From: Zhaonella formicivorans
GTDB taxonomy: Bacteria; Bacillota; DUOV01; Zhaonellaceae
Direction: 5' to 3'
DNA: 64,000 nucleotides
NCBI RefSeq assembly: GCF_004353525.1
Contig: NZ_CP085524.1
Location: 2,452,142 to 2,516,141, forward strand
The first letter of the stretch is position 1. Every line of letters begins with the position of its first letter. Made by a program: the position numbers and the translations under genes. Shown here one piece after another: positions 16,664 through 25,658 of this stretch. The notes under the pieces were generated by a model that searched no databases, was not told the DNA's origin, and saw only the letters and a program-made list of their open reading frames with translations.

Positions 16664-16687
16664 AAAAAGCCGGGACACCCCGGCTTT
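16664..16687 (-). terminator. copZ terminator
   Basis: AAAAGCCGGG and CCCGGCTTTT form a strong stem with a very short loop directly after the copZ stop; on the minus strand it ends in TTTTTT. It isolates copZ from the ccm operon. Confidence 0.85.
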
Positions 16688-16690
16688 TGT

Positions 16691-16900
16691 TTAATCCACT
16701 ACGTCATAACCCGCTTCTTCAATAGCCTGTTTCAGTTTACCCCGATCAACCAGCTGCGGGTCGAAAGCTACCTTGGCGCTGTTTGAACCCAAATCAACTT
16801 CCGCCGACTTTACCCCCTGCAAGGTCTTCAAAGCCTGTTCCACAGCCATTTTACAGTGGTTACAGCTCATACCTTCAATCTTCAATACTAATTCCTGCAT
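16691..16900 (-). CDS. copZ: Copper chaperone CopZ-like heavy-metal-associated protein
   Basis: A 69-residue single HMA domain with the metal site GMSCNHCKMAVE (C14, C17) and a beta-alpha-beta-beta-alpha-beta pattern ending AGYDVVD. Such proteins carry Cu(I) to CopA-type ATPases. GGGGAGGA lies before the ATG. It is separated from copA by a 180-bp repeat island, with its own terminator, so it may be transcribed with copA by read-through or alone. Mercury or another soft metal cannot be ruled out from the motif. Confidence 0.88.
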   Translation of the reverse strand: MQELVLKIEGMSCNHCKMAVEQALKTLQGVKSAEVDLGSNSAKVAFDPQLVDRGKLKQAIEEAGYDVVD

Positions 16901-16937
16901 GATTAATTCCTCCCCGTGATAATACCTTATAGTTTTT

Positions 16938-17082
16938 CAGCTTTCAGCTGTCAGCTCTCAGCTGTCAGCCATCAGCTGTCAGCAATTCCCTGCTGGCTTG
17001 AAAATTACTGATGACTAGTGATTAACGGTTTTAAAAGTCCATAAAAGCTATACATGCAACTAAGGACTAACGACTAAGGACT
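16938..17082. repeat. Heptamer repeat island 3, between copA and copZ
   Basis: CAGCTNT units at the left, then AATTCCCTGCTGGCTTGAAAA, GACTAGTGATTAACGG, AAAGCTATACATGCAACTA and ACTAAGG/ACTAACG units at the right, ending at the copA stop. The middle differs from the standard core, giving a second subtype that recurs at 47701-47853 and 62408-62577. Confidence 0.8.
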
Positions 17083-19527
17083 CTAGTAAATGTCGGTAAA
17101 TTGCCATTTCTTCAGGCGTAATGCATTGAAAACCACGGAAACCGAACTGAAGGCCATTGCTGCACCCGCGATAATGGGCGACAGAAAGCCAAAAGCAGCC
17201 ACCGGGATGCCCAAGGTATTGTAGATAAGCGCCCAGAACAGGTTCTGCTTAATGTTGCGCATGGTTGCCCTGCTCAAGGCAATGCCGGCCACAATGCCCC
17301 GCAGATCCCCTTTCATCAGGGTGATGTCTGCAGCTTCCATAGCCACGTCGGTCCCGGTACCAATAGCCATGCCGATATCGGCTGTGGCCAGGGCCGGGGC
17401 ATCGTTAATACCGTCGCCTACCATGCCCACAATCCTGCCTTGATCTTTGAGCTTCTGCACCTCGTTAGCCTTATCCTCGGGCAAAACTTCAGCCAGGACG
17501 TTTTTTATTCCCACTTGTTTGGCAATAGCTTCTGCAGTGCGCCGGTTATCGCCGGTTATCATCCAGACCTCGATTCCCATGCGCTGCAAAGCTGAGATTG
17601 CTTCCTTGGAATGTTCTTTCACGGTGTCGGCCACAGCTATTACAGCTTGCGGCTTGCCTTCCACCGCCATCAGCATGGCTGTTTTGCCTTCGTTCTCCAG
17701 AGCCTCCACTTTCTCCAGGAAAGCCCCCAAATCTATTCCCTCTTCTCGCATCAGCTTGCGGTTGCCCAAAAGAACCTTTTTAGCTGCAACTTGCGCCTCA
17801 ATACCATGGCCGGGTATTGCTTTGAAAGACTCCGGTTCAAGGAGATTAATTTTCTCCGCATTAGCTTTATCTACTATTGCCTGTCCCAGGGGATGCTCGG
17901 AGTTTTTCTCCGCCGCGGCTGCCAAACCCAACAGGTCTTTCGCTTCCAGATCACCCAGAGAAATTAAATCGGTGACTTCCGGTTCACCCTTGGTAATGGT
18001 GCCGGTTTTATCCAGCACAACAGCCGTCAGGCGATGGGCTTTTTCCAGGTGTTCACCGCCTTTAAACAGGATTCCCATTTCCGCACCCCGACCCGTTCCT
18101 ACCATGATGGAAGTAGGCGTAGCCAGACCCAAAGCACAGGGACAGGCGATTACCAGTACTGCAGTGAAGTAGGTCAACGCCCTGGGGAAATCCCCCGGCG
18201 CTCCCCAGAAATACCAGGCCAGAAAGGTAATGACTGCTATGACCACCACGCCGGGTACAAAGTAACCCGAAATAACGTCTGCAATCCTCTGAATAGGGGC
18301 TTTTGACCCTTGGGCTTCCTCCACGATTTTGATAATTTGTGCCAAGGCAGTATCTTTGCCAACCTTAGTTGCCCGGAATTTAAAAGAACCATGTTTGTTA
18401 ATCGTGGCACCGATAACCTCGTCACCAACCTTTTTATCCACAGGCAAACTTTCCCCGGTGAGCATGGATTCATCAATGGCGGAACTGCCTTCGGTAATGA
18501 TACCGTCCACCGGGATTTTCTCGCCCGGGCGGACAAGGATCAAGTCGTCAACTTCCACCTCTTCAATGGGTATATCTTGTTCTTCCCCGTTTCTCATGAC
18601 CCTGGCGGTTTTCGGCTGTAATCCCATCAGCTTCTTAATAGCCTCCGAGGTCCTCCCTTTGGCTATGGCCTCCAGCATTTTACCCAGGATAATCAGGGTT
18701 ATTAAAACCGCCGCTGTCTCATAGTAGAGAGGGCCTTCGGTTACAAAGGTATTATAAACGCTGTATAAGTAAGCAGCCGATGTGCCCATGGCCACCAGAA
18801 CATCCATGTTGGCGCTGCCGTTTTTCAAGGCGTTGTATGCCCCCCGATAAAACTGCCAACCGGCGCCAAACTGCACCGGAGTGGCCAGCACAAACTGCAA
18901 CACCGGGTTAATCAGGACCATGGGGTACCAGTGCAGGGAAAATAAATGAGCAATCATGGCAAAAAGGAGCGGCAGGGAAAGCAGGCCGGAAACTATGAGC
19001 CAGGTCCTCTGCCTCGCGATTTCTCTTTGTCTTTCCTCCCTCTCCCGGTCAGGATTAACCGCCCTGACTTCTTCGGCATCATAACCCAGTTGCACGACCG
19101 CTTTTTTCATATCCGCCGGCCTGATCTCTTCCGGGTTGTACTCTACCGTGGCCTTTTCCAGGGCAAAATTGACGTTAGCTTTAAAAACGCCCGGTAAACT
19201 GTTCAATTTCTTTTCAATGCGGTTGGCACAAGCGGCGCAGGTCATCTTCTTAAGCTGCAGTTCCGTCTTCTCTTTGGCCACACCATAACCTAGCCCTTCA
19301 ATGGTTTGAACAAGCTTTTCAGGGGTAACCTGTGCGGGGTCATAGGAAACCGATGCTTTTTCCACAGCAAAATTAACCGCCGCATCACTGACCCCGGAGA
19401 GCTTACTCAAGCCCTTTTCAACTCTGGCGGCACAAGCGGCGCAGGTCATGCCTTCCACTTTTAATGTTAGTTTTTTTAGTTTATGGTCAGCCACACCGGG
19501 TTCTATCTTTTCAGCAGCATGCGGCAT
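17083..19527 (-). CDS. copA: Copper-exporting P1B-type ATPase CopA
   Basis: An 814-residue P1B-1 ATPase. Two N-terminal HMA domains carry [12 protein letters not shown] (C29, C32) and [12 protein letters not shown] (C97, C100). Eight membrane helices follow, with the ion site C-P-C at 462-464, the phosphorylation motif DKTGT (D506), SEHPLGQAI of the nucleotide domain and [10 protein letters not shown] of the P domain; YN and MAxSS in the last helices are the Cu(I) signature. The ATG at 19527 has AAGGAGG 9 nt upstream. It pumps Cu(I) out of the cell. A CsoR-type operator lies in its leader, so copper induction is expected. Confidence 0.96.
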   Translation of the reverse strand: MPHAAEKIEPGVADHKLKKLTLKVEGMTCAACAARVEKGLSKLSGVSDAAVNFAVEKASVSYDPAQVTPEKLVQTIEGLGYGVAKEKTELQLKKMTCAACANRIEKKLNSLPGVFKANVNFALEKATVEYNPEEIRPADMKKAVVQLGYDAEEVRAVNPDREREERQREIARQRTWLIVSGLLSLPLLFAMIAHLFSLHWYPMVLINPVLQFVLATPVQFGAGWQFYRGAYNALKNGSANMDVLVAMGTSAAYLYSVYNTFVTEGPLYYETAAVLITLIILGKMLEAIAKGRTSEAIKKLMGLQPKTARVMRNGEEQDIPIEEVEVDDLILVRPGEKIPVDGIITEGSSAIDESMLTGESLPVDKKVGDEVIGATINKHGSFKFRATKVGKDTALAQIIKIVEEAQGSKAPIQRIADVISGYFVPGVVVIAVITFLAWYFWGAPGDFPRALTYFTAVLVIACPCALGLATPTSIMVGTGRGAEMGILFKGGEHLEKAHRLTAVVLDKTGTITKGEPEVTDLISLGDLEAKDLLGLAAAAEKNSEHPLGQAIVDKANAEKINLLEPESFKAIPGHGIEAQVAAKKVLLGNRKLMREEGIDLGAFLEKVEALENEGKTAMLMAVEGKPQAVIAVADTVKEHSKEAISALQRMGIEVWMITGDNRRTAEAIAKQVGIKNVLAEVLPEDKANEVQKLKDQGRIVGMVGDGINDAPALATADIGMAIGTGTDVAMEAADITLMKGDLRGIVAGIALSRATMRNIKQNLFWALIYNTLGIPVAAFGFLSPIIAGAAMAFSSVSVVFNALRLKKWQFTDIY

Positions 19528-19580
19528 CTGCAAAACCTCCTTGCTAATAGTTTAAACATAATTTGCAACAATATACAACA

Positions 19581-19595
19581 TACCCTGCAGGGGTA
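19581..19595. promoter_or_regulatory. CsoR-type copper operator before copA
   Basis: TACCCTGCAGGGGTA matches the TACCC-N4/5-GGGGTA palindrome bound by the copper-sensing repressor CsoR. It is centred about 25 bp downstream of the copA -10 box, so a bound repressor would block transcription. No csoR gene is in the window. Confidence 0.7.
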
Positions 19596-19612
19596 ATGCC
19601 CTGCTGCTGATT

Positions 19613-19641
19613 ATAGTAGCCAATGCCGCTCCGCCAGTCAA
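19613..19641 (-). promoter_or_regulatory. copA promoter
   Basis: TTGACT (19641-19636), a 17-bp spacer and TACTAT (19618-19613) read on the minus strand, followed by the CsoR-like site and then AAGGAGG and the copA ATG. Confidence 0.55.
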
Positions 19642-19662
19642 GCTTTTCCTTTCAGCGCGGAC

Positions 19663-19687
19663 AAAAAGGGTAGCGCTGACGCTACCC
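19663..19687 (-). terminator. trxB terminator
   Basis: GGGTAGCG (19668-19675) pairs with CGCTACCC (19680-19687); TTTTT follows on the minus strand. The stem includes the trxB stop codon. Confidence 0.85.
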
Positions 19688-20608
19688 CCTTTGCTCGCTT
19701 TCAATCAGATATCTTTCGGCGCTCATGGCTGCTACCGCCCCGTCCCCCACAGCCGTGCTGACCTGGCGCAAGGTTTTCTGGCGAACATCACCGGCGGCAA
19801 AAACGCCCGGGAGGGAACAACCCATAACATCATTGGTAATGATATACCCACGTTCATCCATTGTCACCTGGCCACCAAGAAATTCGGTATTTGGTTCGGT
19901 GCCTATAAAGATGAACACGCCGTCTACTGCTTCTTCGCTGATTTCTCCCGTCTGCACATTTTTATATCTGATTTTTTCAACTTTGTTCTGCCCAACAATC
20001 TCTTCGATCACTGAATTTAACCTAAAGCTGATTTTCGGATTCTCCCGGGCCCTGTTTTGATAGACGTTGGCAGCCCGAAATTCTTCCCTCCGGTGCATAA
20101 TCAGTACCTCGCTGGCGTATTTGGTCAGGAAAATGCCTTCCTCAAGGGCAGAATCACCGCCGCCTACCACCACCACTTTTTTATTCCTGAAAAAGGCACC
20201 GTCACAGACTGCGCAATAGGATACTCCCGCCCCCGTGAATTTTTCTTCGCCCGGGACTCCCAGCTTTCTAGGACGGGCACCGCTGGCAATTATTATTGTC
20301 TTCGCCAGGTACTGGCCTTCATCGGTGATTACCCTTTTCGGGTCGCTTTTTAAATCCACTTCTTTAACTAGACCCATGGCAATTTCCAAATCAAAGCGCA
20401 TGGCTTGCTCCATAAACTTTTGCATTAATTCAGGTCCTGAGATACCATCGGGAAAACCGGGATAATTTTCGATTATATCCGTATTGGCAGCTTGTCCGCC
20501 CGGCATTCCCATTTCGACCATTAAAGTCTTTAGCCCGCCCCTGGCCCCATACAAACCCGCAGTTAAACCTGCCGGCCCTCCTCCGATAATCACCAAATCA
20601 TATTCCAT
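19682..20608 (-). CDS. trxB: Thioredoxin reductase
   Basis: A 308-residue FAD/NADPH flavoprotein: FAD motif GGGPAGLTAGLYGARGG at residues 9-25, redox pair C132-A-V-C135 in SYCAVCDGAFF, NADPH motif VVGGGDSALEE, and the FAD-binding GVFAAGDVR near the C-terminus. It reduces thioredoxin with NADPH. AGGGGTG lies before the ATG, and a strong terminator covers the stop. No thioredoxin gene is adjacent, so it is a single-gene transcript. Alternative use with a ferredoxin, known for some clostridial relatives, cannot be excluded. Confidence 0.94.
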   Translation of the reverse strand: MEYDLVIIGGGPAGLTAGLYGARGGLKTLMVEMGMPGGQAANTDIIENYPGFPDGISGPELMQKFMEQAMRFDLEIAMGLVKEVDLKSDPKRVITDEGQYLAKTIIIASGARPRKLGVPGEEKFTGAGVSYCAVCDGAFFRNKKVVVVGGGDSALEEGIFLTKYASEVLIMHRREEFRAANVYQNRARENPKISFRLNSVIEEIVGQNKVEKIRYKNVQTGEISEEAVDGVFIFIGTEPNTEFLGGQVTMDERGYIITNDVMGCSLPGVFAAGDVRQKTLRQVSTAVGDGAVAAMSAERYLIESEQRG

Positions 20609-20741
20609 AACTATTCACCCCTGTAATTATAAAATTATTTCCCCTTCACTATAGCCTGAAAGCAATCTGGCCATTTTATGCAAGATATTGATCTGCTGAA
20701 GCCCTTTAAGTTGCAAATAAGCGAAAGCGTCATATACAAAT

Positions 20742-20770
20742 GAAATCCTTACGTGTTACGTAAGGATTTC
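20742..20770 (-). terminator. Terminator of the M23 peptidase gene
   Basis: GAAATCCTTACG and CGTAAGGATTTC form a 12-bp perfect stem around TGTTA just past the stop of the cell-wall peptidase gene. The tail on the minus strand (ATTTGTAT) is only moderately T-rich. Confidence 0.7.
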
Positions 20771-20775
20771 AAAAG

Positions 20776-22185
20776 CTATTTAAGGTAACGGGATGGATTG
20801 CGAAACTCTCCGTTTACCAACACTTCAAAGTGCACATGGGAGCCGGTGCTCCTGCCCGTATCGCCCACAAGCCCGATGATCTCTCCTCTTTTTACCTTAT
20901 CGCCCACCTCTACTTTATTTTTGGAATTGTGGGCGTACCTGGTCACCAAACCATCGCCATGGTCTATGGCAATCATATAACCATAGTTGCCGGACCAACC
21001 TGAAAAAGTAACCACACCGTCTTCCGCAGCCCGAATCGGATCGCCGGTCCTGCCATCTATATCCAAACCGCTATGAAACTCGCGTCCCCGGTAGCCATAC
21101 CCGGAAGTTATGGTACCCATTTTCGGCCAGGCCAGCTGGCCAGAGCCACCGTCACCTCTGGAAGCCAGCACCAGCTTAGTGCCCCTGGCAACAACTTTAG
21201 TCACAGGTTTTTGCACAACTTTTTCAGCTAATTTTTCTTTAGCCACCTGTATACCGTTGCGCTCTACCACTTTATATTCCACTTCTTTTTGGCCGTTGAC
21301 CCCGGGCTGTTTGACTTTCTCCTGACCCCGATACAAACTGCTGTCTCGCTCCACTTTCACTTCAAAAGGTATATTTTCAGTCACCTTATAGTTCACCGTT
21401 GTCAACACATTCAAGAGCGGCTTGGTTTTAACCAGCTTCAGGGTTTGCCCTATGGACAGCTTTTCCGATTTAAGATCGGGGTTGGCGGCCTGCAATTCCT
21501 CTACGCTCATCCCGTTTGCCCGGGCAATAGTCCAAAGAGTATCCCCTTCTACCACCTCATATGTTTCCAACTGCTCGACACCATGCAAAAGGAGCGACTT
21601 AACTTTTTCCGGAGAGGAAATTTGGGCCACCGGAAGTTCTGCGGTTTTAAAAGCAACTGCCTCTGCGAAACTTACGTCAACAACATTGTGGTCTTCGTCT
21701 TCTTCGGGCAGATATGCTTTTTTGACTTCTTCTAAAATCTCATTGGCAACCGCTTTACTGGCAACAGAGGCCACAACTTCCCCGTTTACGATGATCATGA
21801 TACCTTGACCGGTAAATACTAAATTATCGCGCAACACAGTCTCCAACTGGGCGGCACCGGTAAGCTCACTTTGATCAACCTTAACTTGGCGGAATTCCAG
21901 TTTGCCCTGATAACCGATTTCAGCTAAGTTCTTACTTTCTTTGAAAATTTTTTGTAAAGCGTTATCCACAAGAGCTTGATCTTCAACTATAGCAATTTGT
22001 TGCCCGTCGAGTATCACTGCATAGGCGTTAGGTTTTTTATACGCGGCAAATAAACCTATAGCCAAAGCCAGGATTAATACTCCTGCAATTACATTCACTG
22101 GAAACCTGGACTTTACAAAGCGATTAATTAGCGTACTCTGTTTTGCTCGCCACTTAGCAATGTCCTCTTTGGTAAAGGCGAACAT
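20776..22185 (-). CDS. LysM-G5-M23 cell-wall endopeptidase
   Basis: A 469-residue envelope protein: N-terminal cytoplasmic stretch, one membrane helix (about 32-49), an unassigned domain, a LysM motif (YEVVEGDTLWTIARANGMSV, about 214-233), a G5 domain (about 265-345) and a C-terminal M23 peptidase domain with HSGLDID and HVHFE as zinc ligands. M23 enzymes cut peptide cross-links of peptidoglycan. The ATG at 22185 is chosen with GGAGGG 6 nt upstream. It resembles the spore/vegetative LysM-M23 proteins of Clostridia. A c-di-AMP riboswitch, common before such genes, was not found. Confidence 0.9.
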   Translation of the reverse strand: MFAFTKEDIAKWRAKQSTLINRFVKSRFPVNVIAGVLILALAIGLFAAYKKPNAYAVILDGQQIAIVEDQALVDNALQKIFKESKNLAEIGYQGKLEFRQVKVDQSELTGAAQLETVLRDNLVFTGQGIMIIVNGEVVASVASKAVANEILEEVKKAYLPEEDEDHNVVDVSFAEAVAFKTAELPVAQISSPEKVKSLLLHGVEQLETYEVVEGDTLWTIARANGMSVEELQAANPDLKSEKLSIGQTLKLVKTKPLLNVLTTVNYKVTENIPFEVKVERDSSLYRGQEKVKQPGVNGQKEVEYKVVERNGIQVAKEKLAEKVVQKPVTKVVARGTKLVLASRGDGGSGQLAWPKMGTITSGYGYRGREFHSGLDIDGRTGDPIRAAEDGVVTFSGWSGNYGYMIAIDHGDGLVTRYAHNSKNKVEVGDKVKRGEIIGLVGDTGRSTGSHVHFEVLVNGEFRNPSRYLK

Positions 22186-22402
22186 CACATCCCTCCTTTT
22201 CCTTCAATATATCATATGCCCAAAATGTTACCATTACCATACGTCTTCTGCCAAAAATTGTCTAAAGGGGATTTTTTTGATTGGCAAGGTTGTCCATCCG
22301 GGCCAAAAAAAATAACTGCCGTATAAAAACCATATTTGATAACATTCGCCGCCGGCAGCCATTTTCCTGCCACAATTTAGCTTAAAAGCATTATTTATGG
22401 CC

Positions 22403-22549
22403 GGTCGTTAGTTTTCAGCTTTCAGCTTTCAGCTTTCAGCCGTCAGCTCTCAGCAGTTAGCCCTTGGCTTTTTCTGTAAAAGCCATACATGCAACTAAGG
22501 ACTAAGGACTCGGCCAAAGGACGGTGCTGGGGACTGATAACTAATGGCT
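22403..22549. repeat. Heptamer repeat island 4
   Basis: CAGCTTT/CAGCCGT units, the core TTAGCCCTTGGCTTTTTCTG with its AAAAGCC return arm, ATACATGCA, then ACTAAGG units and GGACTG units. It lies between the scfB terminator and the region before the M23 gene. Confidence 0.85.
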
Positions 22550-22555
22550 AAAAAA

Positions 22556-22578
22556 AGGCTGCCGCCAAGGGCAGCCTT
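22556..22578 (-). terminator. scfB terminator
   Basis: AGGCTGCC (22557-22564) and GGCAGCCT (22570-22577) form a stem over the end of the SCIFF maturase gene; on the minus strand TTTTTTT follows. Confidence 0.85.
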
Positions 22579-23956
22579 ATTTCGTGCTTGCCAAGCGCTT
22601 CATTACCTGGACGTAGATAGCACACTCCAGACGCTTTTTCTGCAATTCACAGCCAAATTCATAAGGCTGCCAGATGTTTCCATTATGAGCATGGGCGTTG
22701 GCATGGCACCCCCCGCTGCAATGAAAGCGGGCCCAGCATGTCCGACATGCCTCTTTATTGTAAATATGGGCCTCTCGAAAGCTGTTGCTCAAGTCAGGTC
22801 GGATAATCCCTTGTTCTACATTTCCCAGCAAGTATTCAGGCCTGCCTACAAACTGATGACAGGGGTAAAAGTCCCCTTCCGGTGTCACTGCCAGATACTC
22901 GTACCCGGCGCCACAACCGGTCAACCTTTTAGGCAGGCATGGGCCTTTATCCAGTTCAACATTAAAATGGAAAAAATCCATCTCCTGCCCGGCGAAATAC
23001 CGTTCCAGGTAGATTTGGGCTAACTTTTCATATTCCTCTTTGAGGATATCCAAATTTTCCGGCCGGAAAGCATAGTCCTCTTCAGGCGGTGCAACTACCG
23101 GCTCTACAGAAAGATGGGTAAAACCCAGATCAAACAAATGGACCACGTCGCTGCTAAAGTCCAGGTTGTACCGCGTGTATGTGCCCCGCACGTAATACCC
23201 TTCGTTGTTTCTGGACTGGATAAACCTTTTGTACTTAGGAACAATTTGGCTGTAGCTGCCACGCCGTCCTGCGGTTGGACGCATCCGGTCATTGATCTCG
23301 GGCCGACCGTCAATGCTCAAAACAACGCTGATGTTTTCCTCATTTAAAAACTTTTCAATTTCTTCGGTCAAAAGCACTCCATTGGTGGTAAGCGTGAATT
23401 TAAAAGATTTTCCGGCTCCTACTGCCGCTTCCTTACCGTAAGCCACCAGTTCTTGAACAACGGGGAAATTCATTAGCGGCTCTCCGCCAAAGAAATCCAC
23501 TTCGCAAACTTTACGACTGCCGGAATTGGCCAGAAGAAAATCCAGCGCCTTTTTCCCGGTTGCCGGGTCCATTAACAACCTTTCCCCGCCGAAGTGGCCG
23601 CTGGAAGCAAAACAATACTTGCAACGCAAATTGCAGTCATGGGCCACATGCAAACAAAGGGATTTGACTACCGGTGCATCCGGCAGGCAGTGCTCACCGT
23701 CATCGGCTGTGAACAATACCTGAGAGTCTGCCAAAGCGTCAAGCTCAGCTTTTACTTCTTCCAGAGCCTCGGCGCCATATACAGCTTCCAAGCGGCGCTG
23801 AACCGGCAGCCATTGGCCACAAGTTTGCTCCAGAGCCTCCAGCACATCCCAAGTCAGTTGGTCTACCACATGCACGGAGCCGCTATTTACATCCAATACG
23901 ATATATAGATCACCGCATTGGAAGCGGTGGATGTCTGTAACGTTGAAATAGTCCAT
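22577..23956 (-). CDS. scfB: SCIFF peptide maturase, radical SAM/SPASM
   Basis: A 459-residue radical SAM enzyme. The SAM cluster motif is C108-N-L-R-C112-K-Y-C115; the N-terminal part (about 1-90) is a peptide-binding RRE-like domain, and the C-terminal SPASM/twitch part has the cysteine series CGAGYEYLAV, FYPCHQF and CRTCWARFHCSGGC for auxiliary clusters. Enzymes of this family form thioether bonds between cysteines and backbone carbons in the six-cysteine SCIFF peptide, which is encoded just upstream (24070-24219). AGGGAGG precedes the ATG. The precursor-maturase pair is nearly universal in Clostridia, and its biological role is not settled. Confidence 0.95.
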   Translation of the reverse strand: MDYFNVTDIHRFQCGDLYIVLDVNSGSVHVVDQLTWDVLEALEQTCGQWLPVQRRLEAVYGAEALEEVKAELDALADSQVLFTADDGEHCLPDAPVVKSLCLHVAHDCNLRCKYCFASSGHFGGERLLMDPATGKKALDFLLANSGSRKVCEVDFFGGEPLMNFPVVQELVAYGKEAAVGAGKSFKFTLTTNGVLLTEEIEKFLNEENISVVLSIDGRPEINDRMRPTAGRRGSYSQIVPKYKRFIQSRNNEGYYVRGTYTRYNLDFSSDVVHLFDLGFTHLSVEPVVAPPEEDYAFRPENLDILKEEYEKLAQIYLERYFAGQEMDFFHFNVELDKGPCLPKRLTGCGAGYEYLAVTPEGDFYPCHQFVGRPEYLLGNVEQGIIRPDLSNSFREAHIYNKEACRTCWARFHCSGGCHANAHAHNGNIWQPYEFGCELQKKRLECAIYVQVMKRLASTK

Positions 23957-24037
23957 CTGTTTACCTCCCTAAATAAAATTAATCCCTGGTGAATAACAAA
24001 AGTCCGATCAACTCACTTCCTGAAAGTGCAAAAATAT

Positions 24038-24060
24038 AGCCCTATCATAGGGATAGGGCT
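24038..24060 (-). terminator. Attenuator-like hairpin between scfA and scfB
   Basis: AGCCCTATC (24038-24046) pairs with GATAGGGCT (24052-24060); on the minus strand ATATTTTTG follows. Being between the precursor stop and the maturase start, it would reduce read-through and keep the peptide in excess over the enzyme. Confidence 0.65.
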
Positions 24061-24069
24061 CCACACAAT

Positions 24070-24219
24070 TTACTTAACGCAGACCTGATTGCCAACTGTG
24101 CAGGATGTTTTGCATGCTGACTGGCAGGATACCTGGCAGGCACCGCAGCCACCTGTCAGCTTTGTCTGCTGTAATGCAGGAGAGGCAATAGTTTTAATAT
24201 GTACCCGCTTCTGTGTCAT
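24070..24219 (-). CDS. scfA: SCIFF ribosomal peptide precursor
   Basis: A 49-residue precursor starting MTQKRVHIKTIASPALQQTK, followed by GGCGACQVSCQSACKTSC and ending QVCVK. Six cysteines occur (C25, C28, C32, C36, C40, C47) in the last half, the definition of the six-cysteines-in-forty-five family. GAGGAAATCTC before the ATG gives the ribosome site. It is followed by a hairpin and the maturase gene. Thioether cross-links would be made by the adjacent ScfB; whether a protease or exporter acts later cannot be seen here. Confidence 0.95.
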   Translation of the reverse strand: MTQKRVHIKTIASPALQQTKLTGGCGACQVSCQSACKTSCTVGNQVCVK

Positions 24220-24273
24220 GAGATTTCCTCCTTTTGCAAAAATAACAAAATTATTATATCACAGCATTCGCTT

Positions 24274-24499
24274 CCAGTCATTAGTCGCCAGTAGCGTCCT
24301 TTCGGCCGGTCCCCAGTCCTCATTCGCCAGCTAGCTGCGCCGCCGTTAGTCATTAGCTTTCAGCCGTCAGCCATCAGCTCTCAACTCTCAGCAGTTAGCC
24401 CTTGGCTTTTTCTGTAAAAGCCATACATGCAACTAGGGACTAACGACTAATGACTCAGGACTCGGCTGTTAGCCGATTCTTGGGACTAGGGACTAATGA
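24274..24499. repeat. Heptamer repeat island 5
   Basis: One of the longest islands: CCAGTCNTT units, CAGCTAG, TCAGCCGT/TCAGCTCT units, the TTAGCCCTTGGCTTTTTCTG core with its return arm, ACTAACG/ACTAATG/ACTCAGG units, a GGCTGTTAGCCG hairpin and GGGACTA units. It lies upstream of scfA and downstream of the response regulator gene. Confidence 0.85.
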
Positions 24500-24527
24500 A
24501 TGACCCTAAAGTAATACTACATTTCAG

Positions 24528-25214
24528 TTATACCACTACCATATAGCCTACAGTGGGCACCGTCCTGATATAACCTGGTTCGTCTTCGGCAAGGTTTAAC
24601 TTCTGCCTAATCCTCCCTATGCAAACCCGCAGGTAGTGGGTGTCGTTAGCATACTCGGCACCCCAGACTGCGGTTAAAAGCTCGCTGTGGGACAATACAG
24701 TGCCTGCATTCGCCATCAACCGGGCCAATAATTTAAACTCCGTGGGAGTCAAGCGTACTTCCTGTTCTTTAACTATAACCCTGTGCCCGGAAAAATCCAT
24801 TACCACATCCCCGACTTGCAAAACCGGTTTACTGGACATCTCTTCTCTAAAGATAGAACGTCTAAGTACCGCAGCAATCCTGGCCAACAGCTCTTGGGTG
24901 TTAAATGGCTTAATTATATAATCATCAGCCCCAAGCCCAAGACCCTTGACAATGTTTTCCGACTCGTTTTTAGCAGTAACAATAATTATAGGCACTTGGG
25001 ATGATTGCCTGATGGTTTCACAGAGCGTAAAGCCGTCAGTATCCTCCAGCACAACATCCAGTAAAATCACATCAAAATTTTCCCGTGCCAACAAGGTTAA
25101 AGCACTCTGCCCGTCTCCAGCCGTCCTGACTTCGTAACCGTTTGAACCTAAACAGGCTTCAAATAAAAGCCGGGTAGGCCGGTCATCTTCCACGACTAAA
25201 ACCTTGTATGACAT
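24528..25214 (-). CDS. OmpR/PhoB-family response regulator, no adjacent kinase
   Basis: A 228-residue regulator: receiver domain (about 1-118) with acidic pocket E9-D10-D11, phosphoacceptor D53 (VILLDVVLE), T82 and K104 (IIKPF), then a winged-helix DNA-binding domain (about 130-228) with LTPTEFKLLARL and VGYMVVV. GGGGGG lies before the ATG. No histidine kinase is next to it; a repeat island follows and a MITE-like element precedes. Its targets cannot be read from the window. Confidence 0.9.
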   Translation of the reverse strand: MSYKVLVVEDDRPTRLLFEACLGSNGYEVRTAGDGQSALTLLARENFDVILLDVVLEDTDGFTLCETIRQSSQVPIIIVTAKNESENIVKGLGLGADDYIIKPFNTQELLARIAAVLRRSIFREEMSSKPVLQVGDVVMDFSGHRVIVKEQEVRLTPTEFKLLARLMANAGTVLSHSELLTAVWGAEYANDTHYLRVCIGRIRQKLNLAEDEPGYIRTVPTVGYMVVV

Positions 25215-25410
25215 GATTATTCCCCCTAAGGCCAGGCTAAAATAAAATAACGGCTTGCCGCATTAGTAAAAATAACTTCTCTAATTATTCTATTATAAGA
25301 GTACTACATTTAGGAATATTTCCCTGCAAAATTCTTTGATATTATTTAAAAATCCGTCGACGCTCCGGGGCTTGACTACAGGAGCGCTGGTTGACGCCGA
25401 GAGTTAAAAA

Positions 25411-25430
25411 AACGTCCACAATGGACGTTT
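25411..25430 (-). terminator. AACGTCCA hairpin, left copy flanking MITE-like element
   Basis: AACGTCCA and TGGACGTT form a stem with a 3-base loop; on the minus strand TTTTTTT follows. It is nearly identical to the hairpin at 25637-25652, so the element between them is flanked by two terminators. Confidence 0.7.
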
Positions 25431-25630
25431 CAGCTTGTAGACAGGGCCAGCATGTATTATTTCGAGCAGCGGTCAGGGGACACACCTCTTATGCATGTTG
25501 TTCTCTTTAGCTGAGGAATGTCCCCAATTAATAAGCTCCTACGCCGTTGACCTTCAGCTCCGCTGCCGACGGCTGTGGAAACCAGTACCGCTCCATAATA
25601 CATGCTGGCTGTTAATAGTTTGTCGACGGT
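25431..25630 (+). mobile_element. MITE-like 200-bp element, copy A
   Basis: This 200-bp unit aligns end to end with the reverse complement of 42728-42927, by eye about 85% identical. It begins CAGCTTGTAGACA and ends TTTGTCGACGGT; the ends are imperfect inverted repeats sharing GT-A/C-GACAAA and GCCCRCATGYATTAT. It contains GGTCAGGGGACACACCTC and a TGTCCCCAATTAATAAGCTC stretch. It carries no transposase and lies between two copies of a terminator hairpin, downstream of tRNA-Gly on the minus strand. Confidence 0.75.
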
Positions 25631-25636
25631 CTAAAA

Positions 25637-25657
25637 AGTCCACAATGGACGTTTTTT
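25637..25657 (-). terminator. tRNA-Gly terminator, right copy flanking MITE-like element
   Basis: GTCCA and TGGAC with flanking A and T runs (AAAAAGTCCACAATGGACGT then TTTTT) form a bidirectional terminator 2 bp past the CCA end of tRNA-Gly. The same hairpin appears again on the far side of the 200-bp element. Confidence 0.75.
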
Positions 25658-25658
25658 C

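Noticed and set aside
19601-19620. Third BlaI-type operator before copA (TAGTAG half site)
   Set aside because: Only one half matches; the other half has three of five positions right, and the CsoR-type box explains the site better.
22186-22402. c-di-AMP riboswitch before the M23 peptidase gene
   Set aside because: I looked for the conserved GGGTGAATC-like blocks on the minus strand and found none.
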